Below the pieces are notes generated by a model, which saw only the letters and a program-made list of their open reading frames with translations, was not told the DNA's origin and did not search any database. A stretch of 64,000 nucleotides of DNA, from NCBI RefSeq assembly GCF_902806685.2, contig NC_048538.1:9858001-9922000 (forward strand), given 5' to 3'. The position numbers and the translations under genes were made by a program. Positions 1 to 12,277 of this stretch are shown in pieces (position 1 is the stretch's first letter; each line of letters opens with the position of its first letter). The stretch comes from Maniola hyperantus (taxonomy: Eukaryota; Arthropoda; Insecta; Lepidoptera; Nymphalidae).

Positions 1-8
1 ATCAATTT

Positions 9-384
9 TAGGGCGTTTGTGCACGATTATTCCTATTCGTTAAAATACGACTCGAAGTGGCTGTTTGTCATACGAAATGTACCTACGTACGCTGTGTACT
101 CATTTGATACGTATTTAGGTAAATACATACAGATCCGTGAGTTTGAATTCTCTGTGAGATCTGTCAAAAATTAAAATACGAATCAGAATGGAGTCGTAGG
201 TGTAAACACGAATAAATGAGTACACAAGCGCTCGTACATTTTGTATGACGGTCACTTCGAATGTATGTATGTATGTATGTATGTATATACTTTATTGCAC
301 CACAGAAACACAAATGTAATGTTAAATAGTATTTTTACGAAAGCGAATACGAAGCGAACACGAATGAGTGCACAAACGCCCTTA
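9..384. mobile_element. Probable MITE with inverted termini
   Basis: The left end (tagggcgtttgtgcac) and the right end at 367-384 (gtgcacaaacgccctta) are near-perfect inverted repeats about 17 bp long, with further weaker similarity inward. A (TGTA)n microsatellite lies inside at about 262-288. There is no coding capacity. Non-autonomous DNA transposon is an inference from the inverted termini; I did not identify a clear target duplication. Confidence 0.5.
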
Positions 385-489
385 GGATATATTTTTAATT
401 TTCAAAAGTAGATTTCAGAATATTGTAAAAGATATCAGTAACATAATGTAATAATTTGTAATTCATGTAAAAGTGTAAGCTTGCTTTAT

Positions 490-770
490 GTATTCGTATT
501 TATCTCGGCCCGGGGTCCTGGCTAGTATGGGGTAGGGTGAGGATGCGCACATAAGGTGCGCCGCGCAGCCTCCATTTGTCCCTTCGCCGCCGCGGCGCCA
601 CCATTTGAGAGTTATTCCTTGTTTCACGAGGTGAACGCGACACCAAGAGTGCGGCTTAAATGTATGGCCGTGTGCCGTAATTACGTGCTGATGGCTTGGA
701 GGTGAAATAAAACGTGGAGGGTTCGCGGAGGGGGCGCGAAGGGCCGCGGTGGCGGTGCTACGGACCAATG
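490..770. other. GC-rich island of unknown role
   Basis: A GC- and CpG-rich stretch in otherwise AT-rich DNA, with runs such as cgccgccgcggcgcc. A 101-codon frame is open on the minus strand, but it shows no recognisable domain and could be a by-product of GC content. It could be a promoter or an exon of an upstream gene. I cannot decide from sequence alone. Confidence 0.25.
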
Positions 771-1717
771 CTTACTCACAGTAGATCTGATGGCGATTTT
801 CCCATATATACAAGAGGTGAGCGTACCTTGCATATCCTATGAGCCTTGAACTTTTTCTAGTTCTTAATAATATTTTTTTCTGATTCATGATTACTGACAA
901 GGTCTGCTTATCGGTGTTAACGTTAACATTCTTGGTTTATCACTTGCATCCTAATAAGTAACATTCCCAAAAGTAGTTTTTTATCTCTATGATATAGTTT
1001 TTCTTTGTTTAAACCTAAAGATGATTAAGAATCAATATTTCTGTTTCGTCTTACAGGTTATTTGATAAATAATACATTTTACTCAAGTGCATTATGTATC
1101 TACCTCCATAATCCTTTATGATTATAATTCTGATAACACGATAACATGCTGGATTTTAAATTCTCTATTACTATTATTCAGGCTTCGCCGCATATAATAT
1201 GCTTAACTAGGTTTGCGCTTGAAAACACGCTTGATTAAATTTCTAGGACAAAGTATGTCTATTAATAAATATAAAGGTTACACGCTCAATCAAACCGTGT
1301 ACACGTTGACATAGCTTTTATAGGTACCTACCTCTTTTGATCCTTTTACATTACTATTCAGTATCAACTATTACTGGTAAAACGCACACTTCTAAATAGG
1401 CTAAGCTGATTCTGAGCTCCCTGGTAAAACATCACAATCCTATGCATGGAGTAGTCAATTGCTATCAACTTTGGGCGAAAAATGGGGCATTTTTGAGTAA
1501 CTGTGCGTTTGTATTTTTTTTAAATACATATAATTAATATATTTTATTTAAAAAATTGTACAGGATCTAAAAGTACAAAAGGTCGTATGGCCATAGTAAT
1601 ATCCGCATAATCCGCTGAGCTGTTAATAAAGTGTTTCAGTCTGTAATACGTTTTTTAAACTTATTTGCTACAATTGTATCTAATTAAAGTACCTATTACA
1701 TCTATCGTGATTTAAAT

Positions 1718-2023
1718 TCATCATCATCATAATCAAACGTCGCCGGCTCATTATTGAGCACGGGTCTTCCCTCAGAATGAGAAGGGCTTGGCTATAGTCC
1801 ACTACGCTGGCCATGTGCGGATTGGCAGACTTCACACACCTTTGAGTACATTATGGAGAACTCTCAGGCATTCAGGTTTCCTCGCGATGTTTTCCTTCAT
1901 CGATAAAACAAGTGATGTTTACTTGCTTAAAGCACAAATAACTTCGAAAAGTTAGAAGTGCGTGCTCGGGATCGAATACCCGACTCCCAAAATAGAAGGC
2001 CGACGTCTTAACCTCTAGGCTTT
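1718..2023 (-). mobile_element. tRNA-derived SINE copy (minus orientation)
   Basis: Read on the minus strand, it starts with a tRNA-like head containing 'cctagaggtta' and ends in a (GAT)n-type tail, seen here as atcatcatcat at the left. The body matches the copy at 3497-3822: 'catcgcgaggaaacctg', 'tggccatgtgcggattgg' and 'gagcacgggtcttccctc'. Same family as several fragments in this window. Confidence 0.75.
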
Positions 2024-3404
2024 ATTACAAAGAAAGCCAAGTTTTAAACGGCTTTGATATATGGGTGCGACATAATATTTGCATAATTTTTTATAACTTT
2101 CCAGGTAGAATATTATCTTATGGCTGTTATGACTGACTTTATAATATACATAACATGTATTATTAATGTAATTTAAACTGATTTTTGTTCTATAAAGAAG
2201 CAAATAGAAGTATCGTCGCGTTATCAATTTGTTATCTAATCTTGACCGACTCCGTGCCAATGTCTTAGTTGTAAATCGCGTTTTGTTTTATTTGGACTAC
2301 ACAGTTATAATTTTTTTTAATTAAATGAAGTTTCATGTGCCGGCTTATGTGTGCGCGGTGGTACATAATGGATGATTCAGTGCTCAAGGCTAACATATCC
2401 AAATCTAGACATAGACCTATCGACAATGATGTTAGGAGTGAGAGTGGGGAGCTAGATAATGACACAACGACATGTAAGTTGTGAGGAATTTTGAATATTC
2501 TATCAGTTCTATAAAACATCTGATTCTGATTTCTGTATAATATCTGCGTACCATAATCATAATGTATTTAGTGCAGTGTTTCCACTTACGATTTTAGTTT
2601 ATCCTTGTTTCTGTAGAAATTCGATTCAAATAACCATAAAAATTGTTTGAAATATCCTGATTTAGAATGTATATCAAATATTTCACGGTTATTATTTATT
2701 TAACAATATCATATTTCGTTTTTAATAACATTTCACAGTCCTAAATGATAAGTCTTGTGACGTAGATGGTGTTTAGTTATTGTTTTCAAAAATTGTAATC
2801 TAAATAAATTATAACTGTGTAATCAAACCTCTATTACGGATATCTTCTACTCATGTGCTGTCTCGTACGAATAATGAATACCTATCCAGCTGATTAGTTT
2901 TTATACCTATAAAATACGCTATTATACCTCTATTTCCTAAAAATTATTAACAATATTTCATTCTGCCTCTTTCTAGTCTTTTTGGGCACCTTTGGTAAAT
3001 ATAAAAAAATACAAAATTGACAATATAGGGTGGATTAAAAAAATTGTTTGCCACCTGAAGTTCGATTTTACCCAAAATAACGCTAAATTCCTGTCTATAT
3101 AAGAATCACCCTAAACCTTACATAATTTTAGTAGTTTCGTCCTTAAATAGGATGAAATCTCTAAAAGCGGAAACACTGATTTAGTGACGACGACATTCGA
3201 TCACTAATGAATACCGATTACATGGCTAAGCACGTGATGAGTAGGCACTTGTAACTTGTACATAATAACATTTACTGCAACAGTCTGCGTGTAGGATTAT
3301 AAATAATGCTTTCATTGCTTTTATTAAGGTTCCGTTGTAAAACAAGGAATCAAGGAACCTTTATGGCTTATAATTTCGTCCAGTTCGTCTGTGTCAACTG
3401 TTGA
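2024..3404. other. No gene recognised
   Basis: AT-rich DNA upstream of the PHACTR gene. Open frames are short and have no recognisable motifs. I see no RNA gene or clear repeat here. Confidence 0.5.
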
Positions 3405-3405
3405 T

Positions 3406-4082
3406 AAAAAACCGGTCAAGTGCGAGTCGGACTCGCACACGAACGGTTTCGTACCATCGTACAAGATATTTAACAGTTTTATGTGCAACACAGCAATTTT
3501 TTTTTAAATGCTGTGATAGCCTAGTGGTTAGGACGTACGCCTTCTAATCGGGGGTCGGGGGTTCAATCCCAGGCACGCACCTCTAACTTTTCGGAGTTAT
3601 GTGCGTTTTAATTAATGAAATATCACTTGCTTTAACGGTGAAAACAACATCGTGAGGAAACCTGCATGCCTGAGAGTTCTCCATAATGTTCTCAAAGATG
3701 TGTGCAATCTACCAATCTGCACTTTGCCAGCATGGTAGACATGGCCAAAACACTTCTCACTCTGAGACGAAACCCGTGCTCTGTAGTGAGCCGGCGATGG
3801 GTTGATCACGATGATGATGATGATGTGCAACACTGCAAGTTACTGATGAACAGCGCCATCTATATGTGATTTAGTAATCTAATTATGTTGTGGAAACATG
3901 ACAATATTTTTGTATGATGTAACCACAAATTCACGGTTTTCAGATTTTTTCCTTTTAGACATTGCTATCTGCCAAATTTCATGATTCTAGGTCAACGGAA
4001 AGTATCCTATAGACAGACAGACAAAGTAGTGATGATCTATAAAGGTTTATTATTTTCATTGGATGTCCGGAACCCTAAAAAA
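3406..4082 (+). mobile_element. 'ccggccaagtgcgagtc' family element, interrupted by a SINE
   Basis: It begins 'aaaaaccggtcaagtgcgag' and ends 'ccggaaccctaaaaa'. The internal landmarks of this lepidopteran dispersed family are present: 'aaattcacggttttcagatt', 'ccaaatttcatgattctaggt' and an acag repeat. A SINE (3497-3822) sits inside. Other copies: 9239, 9758, 23260, 30182, 31795, 34493, 36828 and 60858. Confidence 0.75.
3497..3822 (+). mobile_element. Full tRNA-derived SINE with 16-bp target duplication
   Basis: The head has an A-box-like 'tagcctagtggtta' (about 3516-3529) and a B-box-like 'ggttcaatccc' (about 3560-3570), as in tRNA-derived SINEs. The tail is 'atgatgatgatg'. It is bracketed by a target site duplication: 'atgtgcaacacagcaa' at 3481-3496 and 'atgtgcaacactgcaa' at 3823-3838. 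That is direct evidence of retrotransposition into the older element at 3406-4082. Confidence 0.88.
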
Positions 4083-4779
4083 ACCACTAAAGAGAAACTA
4101 TTAGAGCTGCCAAGTGTTTGGTACAATAATGATTATAGAAACTCAAGAATGCAACAATAAATGATACACCTGCTCGATTATCATGCGGGGATGAGGCTGG
4201 GGTGTCCGCGGGGGGTGGACGCGAGGTAAACCCGGTAAGCCGGTGCCGATGAACGTTCGTCGCACTTTACACGTTCATATATTCTCGCTACCTGCAAACA
4301 ATCCTAACAGTGGTGTACACAATGTGTACTGAATATCAATGATCCAAGAGTCGCAAACTGCGTCGCATTTTAATCCATTGTTGGCTTTATTCATTACTTT
4401 ACATCGTAGTTTATGCAACATGGCGGATGTAGTGGAATTCTTTCTTCTCCTATATGTGGTATGAATTAGGTAGGTATAGGTAGAAAATAATAGATCGACG
4501 TACTTAGATATTTTCAAAGGAGAACTTTGATGAAGCTGATGTGGTTTTCCCATAGTTCTTCTCTTGTAGGTAGGTAGGTACATACCTAATTTATTTTTCT
4601 CTAGATAACGTCCGAAGTCCTATACTCACATGTTAAATCACCAATGCAACGATACCTACAAAAGCGAACTTTATCAAATAAGCCAAAGCACCTAACTATC
4701 GTGACTAAGAACCTCGTGACTCCTTGTACTCGTGTCTCGTAGTCCGAAACGTAGTACCTACGTCGCGTAGGGATCTCTA

Positions 4780-5098
4780 GTCGCGACTCGCTAAAGTACG
4801 CCGTCACCATGGCACTCATGGCATGGATCGGCGAACGAGGCGCGTCGAGTGCAACATGCAATGCAGGGGCGACAGAGGCAGGCAGGCCCCCACCCTTGCC
4901 TCGCCCGTCTCGGCCCGCGCGCCAGTTCGTCGCCGTGCGTCCCTCGCGACGCAGGTACTATGATTACGATATTATAATCATCATAGCCGTCCTGCGTTGA
5001 TTCGTGTGTGTCTTTGTGTCGTGTTGTTTACCAGTGAAGTGGTGTTTGTTGTCAATACCGAAGATGTCGTGCGTGCGACATGGCTGTGTGTAGTTGAC
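4780..5098 (+). promoter_or_regulatory. Phactr: Putative promoter and 5' UTR of the long PHACTR isoform
   Basis: A GC-richer stretch immediately precedes the first coding exon. Two short upstream ORFs lie just before the chosen start: one from ATG 5064 stopping at 5091-5093, and one from ATG 5080 stopping at 5095-5097, one base before the main ATG at 5099. They could limit translation of this isoform. A further 63-codon frame starts at 4809 in the context caccATGG. It ends before the main start and is probably UTR. The transcription start is not identifiable by eye. Confidence 0.45.
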
Positions 5099-5258
5099 AT
5101 GTCGCTGAGCGCGCCCGCTCAAGCGGTGCGCGGTACCAGGACCAATAGCCTCGACCATCTTGATTTCCAAGAGCGCAGGCAGCTGATTGCTAGCTCGCTA
5201 TCACTGACAGACTTCCTTCATGTAGGGGCCAAAGAAGTGGCTGCTGTTGCTGTTGCCG
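5099..5258 (+). CDS. Phactr: PHACTR first coding exon, long isoform
   Basis: The ATG at 5099 opens MSLSAPAQAV..., then ...NSLDHLDFQERRQLIASSL..., and the exon runs to a strong donor (gccg|gtaagt at 5259). It ends in phase 1 (one base, G), which is completed by the two leading bases of the exon at 11688. I do not recognise a domain here. It supplies the N-terminus before the basic segment. The coding call rests on the open frame, the good donor and exact phase match; the complete model (578 codons plus stop) closes without a frameshift. The start is the first ATG in frame after two short upstream ORFs. A longer open frame continues upstream from 4997 but has no ATG in it. Confidence 0.68.
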
Positions 5259-8100
5259 GTAAGTTGATAAACTGAAGATTAACACATTTTTCAGTTTTTA
5301 CTATTAGTACCCTATAATCCCCACAATTCTAGGTGGCTTGCCTTTCTGCTGACATATCAGCATTCAGCAGGTCAGCTAATTTTTTTTGTCATTTCAAGAT
5401 ACTAACTATGGTTGTTTGTTATATGCAGAGAAATCTCGTTTGTAACGTAAATAATTTATTGACGGTATAATTTATGATAATTTGATGCAGTCAATGAGAA
5501 TAATTCTATGCCTTCCACTTATATTCTGCTCAACGTTGTTATTGTCATCTCCTCTGGACTTTTGGAAGTATCTACCTACCTTAATTCGTTTAATGTAAAA
5601 ACTTGTCAGTCCGATAAAAGACCATAAAGACTTCAGTTTCAAGTCCTGGCCAACCAAAAATTTAATCAATAATGGACACTGAACACATTTTGGAAAATAA
5701 ACATTGGACATTGATAGATTTGATACGAGCTAAGCATCAAGAACATTCCTGTTCCTACTTACATTAAAAAGAACTTTACGTGCAAATATCAATATAAGAA
5801 AATTTTGGACTAAACACTAAAGTTTTAATACTTAAGTAAATAAATAATAAAGGCTGACATACAAAAAGTAAAAGCCTGTAAATAAAAGATTAAAAAATAT
5901 TTGATTATGTACTTAATTATGTAAATTAAATACTTATATGATATAAAACCAATAGTTGCATCATCCTAACATATTCCTCCTAACGTATTTTCGATTTGTT
6001 TCAAGGAATCACACTGTCCAATTCAATTTAAAAATTTCATATAGGACACCTAATGTCACGCTACGTCTCTGGAACTCCACCATCAAGTAAATTCTACTGA
6101 GTTTTAAGAGCTTGCAACTTGCAAGTAAATAACTCGGCAATCACTGTTTTCAAATCATAATAAGTTACAATGTTTAACAATATTATCAAGATGTAACAAT
6201 TTACTACACTATCTTGTGGGCAACTGATACCTCAACGGGCTGCTTACACGCAAATTCATCATTAAGGAATCCATCAATTGAATAACGTAAGATTAATTTG
6301 ACGTAAGATTTTTTATACCTATATTACCTGTTATCTCCCAAAGCTTTCATGATCCAAACTTCATAGTCGCTGATCGTTCCTCCCTGTCTTGGGGACAATA
6401 CGCAGAGAAACTTTCAGCTTTTATAATGAAACGAAGTTCTGGCACGCGCTGGCTCTAAGTCCATAAATGCATGACGCCACTTTCGTATTGTTGTTGGCAA
6501 ATGGAATAAATCATGATTTTATAAATAGAAAGATTTTTTTATTCCAATACTTAATTATTTTGGGTTCAATTGGATATGAAATCTGTTCCAACAGTCCTTT
6601 TATATAAACATCACTCTAAAAGCAGGTATTGAATATCATCTACAAGCTGAGCGTTAACATCCCAAACTTGGTAAAAGTTAGATACAAAACGAATAGATAC
6701 GTCACGAGTATTTAGAAGAAAGCCAGAAAGCTGTAACCGTTCCGCACGATGCATCTCTATCATACGTTATCAATGCAACGGTTACATATGATATTAACGA
6801 TTCATTTATACGAGCAAGCTCTGTTGTGCTGCAATCGGTGCCACTTACCTACAACCAAATTGAAATTTCTCTATCTTTCATTCGTGAATATTGTGGTCCA
6901 ATTATGGTTAAGTGAAGTCGTAGTTTAGATTGAACTAATAATAGTATGTACTATGTAATTTAATCTTTTAATCAAGAAGAAAACTTGTCATACGGGTGAT
7001 TTTTCAGAAGATACAAAAATCCTCAAAATCTTAAGATGAATGAAAGGATACGTTTTTTAGGGTTCGTATCCAAAGGAGCCCTATTTAATGTCGGCACTCT
7101 GCTTACTTGTTGACCAACAAACAAAAAACCAAAACAGAGTTAATTTTCAAAAGTAGCATCTAGGTATTACGCTTATCTATTGATGCATCCTAACGTCGCA
7201 AACGTTTAAGTTACAAATATGCTTCGGGGACAAATGCGGTCATAGCCTCTGCAACCGAGAATCCTGAAACCGATTCACCGAAAAGCACGAGAAGTACCTA
7301 TTTAACACTAAAAAAGTCAAAACATTCACAGTAAAATAAGTGATTCAAAAGTAACACTGGCAAAGAAAACAAATTGTAACTTAATTGTTGGTCTAAATTC
7401 TTGACTGTCGCTGTTCATCATGCATTATTCGCCTTTTTCTTATCTTAGCTGCTGCTTGTACGCGTTAGAATGGTCTGATAATAATTAGAACAGAATGATA
7501 AGAAGGTATTTATGGATATTAAATATTTATCGTACAGTTTATATCAAAATTCCAGTAACTATCAGCTTGAGGAAATAAAATAAAGTAATTATTGGGTTTT
7601 ATATTTCCAATAATACACCAGGAGGTCACAACAAATATAGCAATATGGCTGATACTGGATTCAGAGGATTTAAGTCAGTTTTTACATTACTAATTCGCAT
7701 GTATAATGCTAGTACTTACTTTCGACAAATTACCCAGCCATATCCATATGGCGTGTTTTGGTCACGATCACTTGTTTCTCAGGCGTCATAAATAGATAAC
7801 ACAACGACTCAGCGCAAGCGGTCTGACATATTTGGCATCGGACGATTGCCCTTTATCCTCTGAATCCAGGACCAGCTATATCCGTGACGTTTACCAAAGT
7901 TGTATGACCTCTTAAATCGTTACAATTCTTGCAATTCACGAAGGCTAGTGAACTTTACTTGTGGTAACGTTGTTTACATGGTCATTGCGTAAGTGTGCGT
8001 GCATGTCGGACCAATAAGTCGCGAGGTAGCGTTGTCAAACGCACACATTTAGTGTACCTTACGTATACCGAGACGACTTAACAACAAGCATGAGTGAGTG
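5259..8100. other. Intron sequence, no other gene seen
   Basis: AT-rich first intron of the long isoform. It holds only short unsupported frames and a small fragment at about 7055-7085 resembling the end of the 'ggttccg...' repeat family. Nothing else stands out. Confidence 0.5.
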
Positions 8101-8109
8101 GCCTTCGTG

Positions 8110-8690
8110 AAATGCAAGAACTATACCTCGACATGGAATTTTGCTACCACGACATCGAAATGCGAAGTGCATTTCGTTTTCTCGCCATCGAACTTCATGA
8201 CCTCAAAGTCGACAATCGTTGCCTCGAAGACGAATTTGTTACCTCAAAATACATCGAACATCGTTAACACCACGTCAACCTTCATTTCCTCGACATCGAC
8301 TTTCTTAACCTCGCCATCGAACTTCGTTACCTCGAAGTCTACCTTCGTTTTCTCGAAATCGACCTTCGTTCCATCGACATCGACTTTCGTAACATTGACC
8401 TTTGTCACCTCGAAATCGACCATCGTTAACTCAAATCGACCTTCGTTACCTCGATATTGAATTTCGTTACCTCGAAGTCGTTCTTTGTAACCTCGACTTT
8501 GACCATCGTTTCTTTGAAATTAACTTTAGTTTCGTCGACATCGACTTTCGTTGCCTCGTTATTAAACGTCGTTACCTCGAAGTCGATTGTCGCTACCTCA
8601 AAGTCGAAGTTATTCGTTACCTCTAATTGGCTTTCGTAACTTCGAAATCGACCTTCATTACCTCGACATCGACCTTCGTTATCTCATCGT
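8110..8690. repeat. Degenerate 21-bp tandem repeat (minisatellite)
   Basis: About 580 bp of imperfect copies of a 21-bp unit close to 'ttcgttacctcgaaatcgacc'. Because 21 is divisible by three, it reads as a 7-residue periodic peptide (TSKSTFV-like) in one frame. That produces spurious frames of 60-120 codons. Divergence between copies is high, so it is an old array. It sits inside the first PHACTR intron. Confidence 0.85.
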
Positions 8691-9238
8691 TAAATATGTC
8701 AATATTAAAAAAATCTTTAAAACTCAAGTAAAGCTAAAGATTGTTAGGTATTGACGAAAGTTTTCACTTAAGTACGTGTACTTATTAATATTATGATTGA
8801 ATACCTGAATTGTTTCCTTTGGTTGTACTATTCTATCTAATGAACGCGGACATTCTTAACAATAGACTCGACGTAATGGGGCCACTAACTATCGATGTGT
8901 GTATGCATTGTCCGATAAGTATAAACTTGATATATGTAGCTTGTATTGGCATAGTTAGGTACGTTTATCTTTAACAGATCTCGAACATGTATTTCAGTGT
9001 TGTTCTGAAGGTCTAAGTTGTTACGAAATCGTAACAGGTCTTAGAGATTGTTGCTGCAATTTGGCCAATACAATCGAATGACTGTTGACAGTAGTTTTTC
9101 CTTATCTATTGGCTTATAAAATAACTTAGCCATCTCTATTTTCTTTGAACTTGTTGGAATTTAAATCATAATTTCCTAAACGACTGGTTGACTGGCTGTA
9201 AAATATGTTCTAATTCAATCTGTATACTTAGATTAAAT

Positions 9239-9674
9239 TAAAAACCGGCCAAATGCGAGTCAGGCTCGCGCAATGAGGGTTCCGTACTACAGTCATATTT
9301 TTTCGACATTTTGCAGGATAATTCAAAAACTATGTTGCATAAAAATAAATAAAAATCTGTTTTAGAATGTACAGGTGAAGACCTTTGATATGATACCCCA
9401 CTTGATATAGTTATTTTACTTCGAAAATGGAAAATACTAGGTACCTAATTATTAGTTTACGACCACAATTTTTTTTTTGTGTGATGTGACTACAAATTCA
9501 TAGTTTTCAGATTTTTCCCCTAAAGCCAGCTATAAGATCTACCTACCTGCCAAATTTCATGATTCTAGGTGAACGGGAAGTACCCTGTAGATTTCTTGAC
9601 AGACAGACAGACAGACAACAAAGTGATCCTATAAGGGTTATGTTTTTCCTTTTGAGGTACGGAACCCTAAAAAG
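9239..9674 (+). mobile_element. 'ccggccaagtgcgagtc' family element
   Basis: Starts 'aaaaccggccaaatgcgagt' and ends 'ggtacggaaccctaaaaa'. Its outer parts carry the inverted motif ggttccgtac / gtacggaacc. An (acag)n microsatellite lies near the 3' end, followed by 'gtgatcctataagggtt'. Nearly full length for this window (about 435 bp). Confidence 0.8.
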
Positions 9675-9757
9675 GAGAAACTGACTGAACTACAAGCTCA
9701 AACCTTTGGGTCTAACTCTAGATACTTAAGATTTTGTTTATAACGCAGACCTGCACT

Positions 9758-10009
9758 AAAAAAAACCGGCCAAGTGCGAGCCAGGCTCGCGCACCGAGGG
9801 TTCCGTACTACAGTCGTATTTTTCAACATTTTGCACGATTATTCAAAAACTATGATGCATAAAAATAAATTTTCCCCGAATGTCTGCTATAAGACCTACC
9901 ACCTGCCCTAAATACCCTGTAGGTTTCTTGACAGACCGACAGACAGACAGACAACAAAGTGATCCTATAAGGGTTCCGTTTTTCCTTTTTAGGTATTGAA
10001 CCCTAAAAA
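9758..10009 (+). mobile_element. 'ccggccaagtgcgagtc' family element, internally deleted
   Basis: Same termini as the copy 90 bp upstream, but about 180 bp of the middle is missing. The two copies lie in direct orientation. Confidence 0.8.
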
Positions 10010-10094
10010 CTACTTACTAGATCTCGTTCAAACCAATTTTCGGTGGAAGTTTGCATTATGTACAACATATATTTCTTTAGTTTTATCCTTTTCT

Positions 10095-10275
10095 TATATT
10101 AGAAGTTACAGGTAATGCGGTTCACAGAATACATCTATTTACCAAGTTTCAACAATAGGTATAGGTCTTATAGTTTCGGAAAAAAGTGGCTGTGACATAC
10201 GGACGGACAGACAGACAGACATGACGAATCCATAAGGGTTCCGTTTTTCGCCATTTGGCTGCGGAACCCTAAAAA
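10095..10275 (+). mobile_element. Related repeat fragment ending in ggaaccctaaaaa
   Basis: It shares the acag microsatellite, 'ataagggttccgtttttc' and 'gcggaaccctaaaaa' with the preceding family. Its upstream part differs ('ggtaatgcggttcacagaat'), so it is a sister subfamily or a 3' fragment. Confidence 0.55.
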
Positions 10276-10554
10276 GGAGATTGAGAAATTACAACAGAAT
10301 TTAAGAAATAAACTAAATTAACTCGGAAGAAGCCACGGGATAAAGCTACTAGTAAAATATGTAGTTGAAAGACCAAACTATTGTTGATAAGACATCCTTT
10401 GGAATTCCCAACAAATATAATATGTGTTATCGTTTATACGTCACATCAAAATGTAGGTATATAGGTAGGTAGGTAAATACAATTCGCGTAAATTAATTTA
10501 TGTATTTAACTACTACTACCTCTACTTAATTTGTAATTGGGGTGGTGCCTATCT

Positions 10555-10715
10555 CAAAATAAATAATTATAAATAGAGAGTCTTCCAAATTTCGTAAAAT
10601 CCACGTCCATTGTTCGTTTTAAGTATGCTGAACATTTTAAATAAGTAGGTAGGTACTTCAAATGTTTATGACGTCACATCTATAATATTTCATACAAGTT
10701 CCCATACTAAGTGCG
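10555..10715 (-). repeat. Dispersed repeat shared with 19225 and 38920
   Basis: Read on the minus strand it contains 'tgacgtcataaac', 'tttaaaatg' and 'ggacgtggattttacgaaat', followed by '...ctctatttat'. The same order of words appears at 19225-19425 and 38920-39130 on the plus strand. Nature of the element unknown. Confidence 0.5.
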
Positions 10716-11687
10716 CGTTTTGGCGTTTCAAAAGTTGCTGATTTGATTAGTGGGCACCATCCTATCTATATCGGCCCTCTAGCCATGGAAAACGAATTTA
10801 GAAGATAAATACATAATGTAATCATATATCACCAACATAGAACAAAGCAGTAAATACCTACCTACCAATTGTTTGTCTATTAGCTCATCATTCAAATGGA
10901 CCATTCTAAGAATTTCGAGCAAATAGGTGGGTAGGCCAAGTTGTGCAATTACTGTTGACATAATGTCTAAGGTTATAAAAGGTATTGTGCGTATTAATCA
11001 GTAGAGCAGCAAGCAATTCACGGCCAAGCGATTGCTGGCAGTGCTAATGCAGAATATCGAAGCTATGAAAACGTTCTAATGAAAGAATGTCATAGAGATT
11101 TTTAGACAACGCTATCAGTGACATGGTATGAATGCAGGGAATCTTTAGTTCCCATTTGACCTAAAAGGTGTAATATACACCTTGATATTACACCTTAATA
11201 TCTTGATTATGTAACACATAATATACCTACTTACAGTATCAGGGTGTGACCGAGCTTTGCTAGATGTATTGCGATATCGGTGTTACCCCTCAATTCCTGC
11301 AGGAATTAAGGAATGACATCTATCTAGATAAACTTGGAAAGTAAAACATTAACTATGTACAAAATTTCACCCAAATCGTTAGAGCCGTTTCTGAGAAACC
11401 TAGTTATCCCCTGAACTCCTGCTGGAGCTCTGAGATGACTCCTATATTTATATTTTAGAAAGTATTAGTATCTAAAATCTAAATACAACATTACATTCAA
11501 ATCTTTAGAATAATTTACGAGAAGAATTGCCCGTTTAAAGTATGTCCAGGATTGACAAACTCGTATTGAGACGCTTTTGAGATTCGGGAACATTAAAATA
11601 TGTGGAACTTATCTACCTATTATTTTATTAGCATTAATAGCTCTAGTATATTGAATTACATAATTTATGAAATATTTTTGTTTACAG

Positions 11688-11855
11688 CCAAAAAACAAAA
11701 TGGTTCAGCAGTACGAACGAACAGCCTTGGCTCAGGTGCGCGAACACCTCCCGCTGAGCGAACAAAATCCAAATTCTCGGCGTTTGGTAGGCTTTTCAAA
11801 CCGTGGAAATGGAAACGGAAAAAAAAGTCGGAGAAATTCGAAGAAGCTTCTAGAA
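11688..11855 (+). CDS. Phactr: PHACTR exon: basic segment before RPEL1
   Basis: Acceptor tttacag at 11681-11687 and donor gaa|gtaagt at 11856. It enters and leaves in phase 1. The peptide includes RTNSLGSGARTPPAERTKSK, then FSAFGRLFKPWKWKRKKKSE. The 'GRLFKPWKW-K/R-KKK' block is a signature of PHACTR proteins and lies directly before the first RPEL motif. In vertebrate members the basic residues around the RPELs act as nuclear import signals that compete with G-actin. The match to that block, the splice sites and the phase make this exon secure. Confidence 0.93.
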
Positions 11856-12277
11856 GTAAGTGCAATTACTATCCCGGTTAAGATTTTGCAGTGTGTAAAA
11901 CAAAATCTGAAATTAATAGATTTAAAGAATGATCCTAAAGACCATTGCTGAGGGTATAAATCAAATGTATAATTTAAAATATATACGTACTGAAGTTTAG
12001 AATGCATAAATTCAAAACACCAAACGGTTTGAAATGTTTAGGATACCGAAATTTGAAACACGTAATATTCTCAAATTATATTAGTCAAATCATTTTTAAA
12101 TTAAACATTCTAAACTTATTTATTTTAAAATATACACATTTTGATATCTACCCCAATGCTGACGACTTTAAAGAAAAGGAAAACTTTCATATCAAACTCC
12201 GCTGAATCATTCATTGCTAATCAAAAACTTTTATCTAAATAAATACGAAAATATTAATTTGTTTCTATGATTTGCAG

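Noticed and set aside
463..768. A 101-aa minus-strand protein
   Set aside because: GC-rich composition alone can keep this frame open. No domain, splice signal or start context supports it.
3510..3580. A tRNA gene
   Set aside because: A-box- and B-box-like words are present, but the cloverleaf is not kept, and the segment is the head of a SINE with tail and target duplication.
8098..8460. A 120-codon Ser/Thr/Phe repeat protein
   Set aside because: It is the reading of a degenerate 21-bp minisatellite, with no supporting start context, splice sites or domain.
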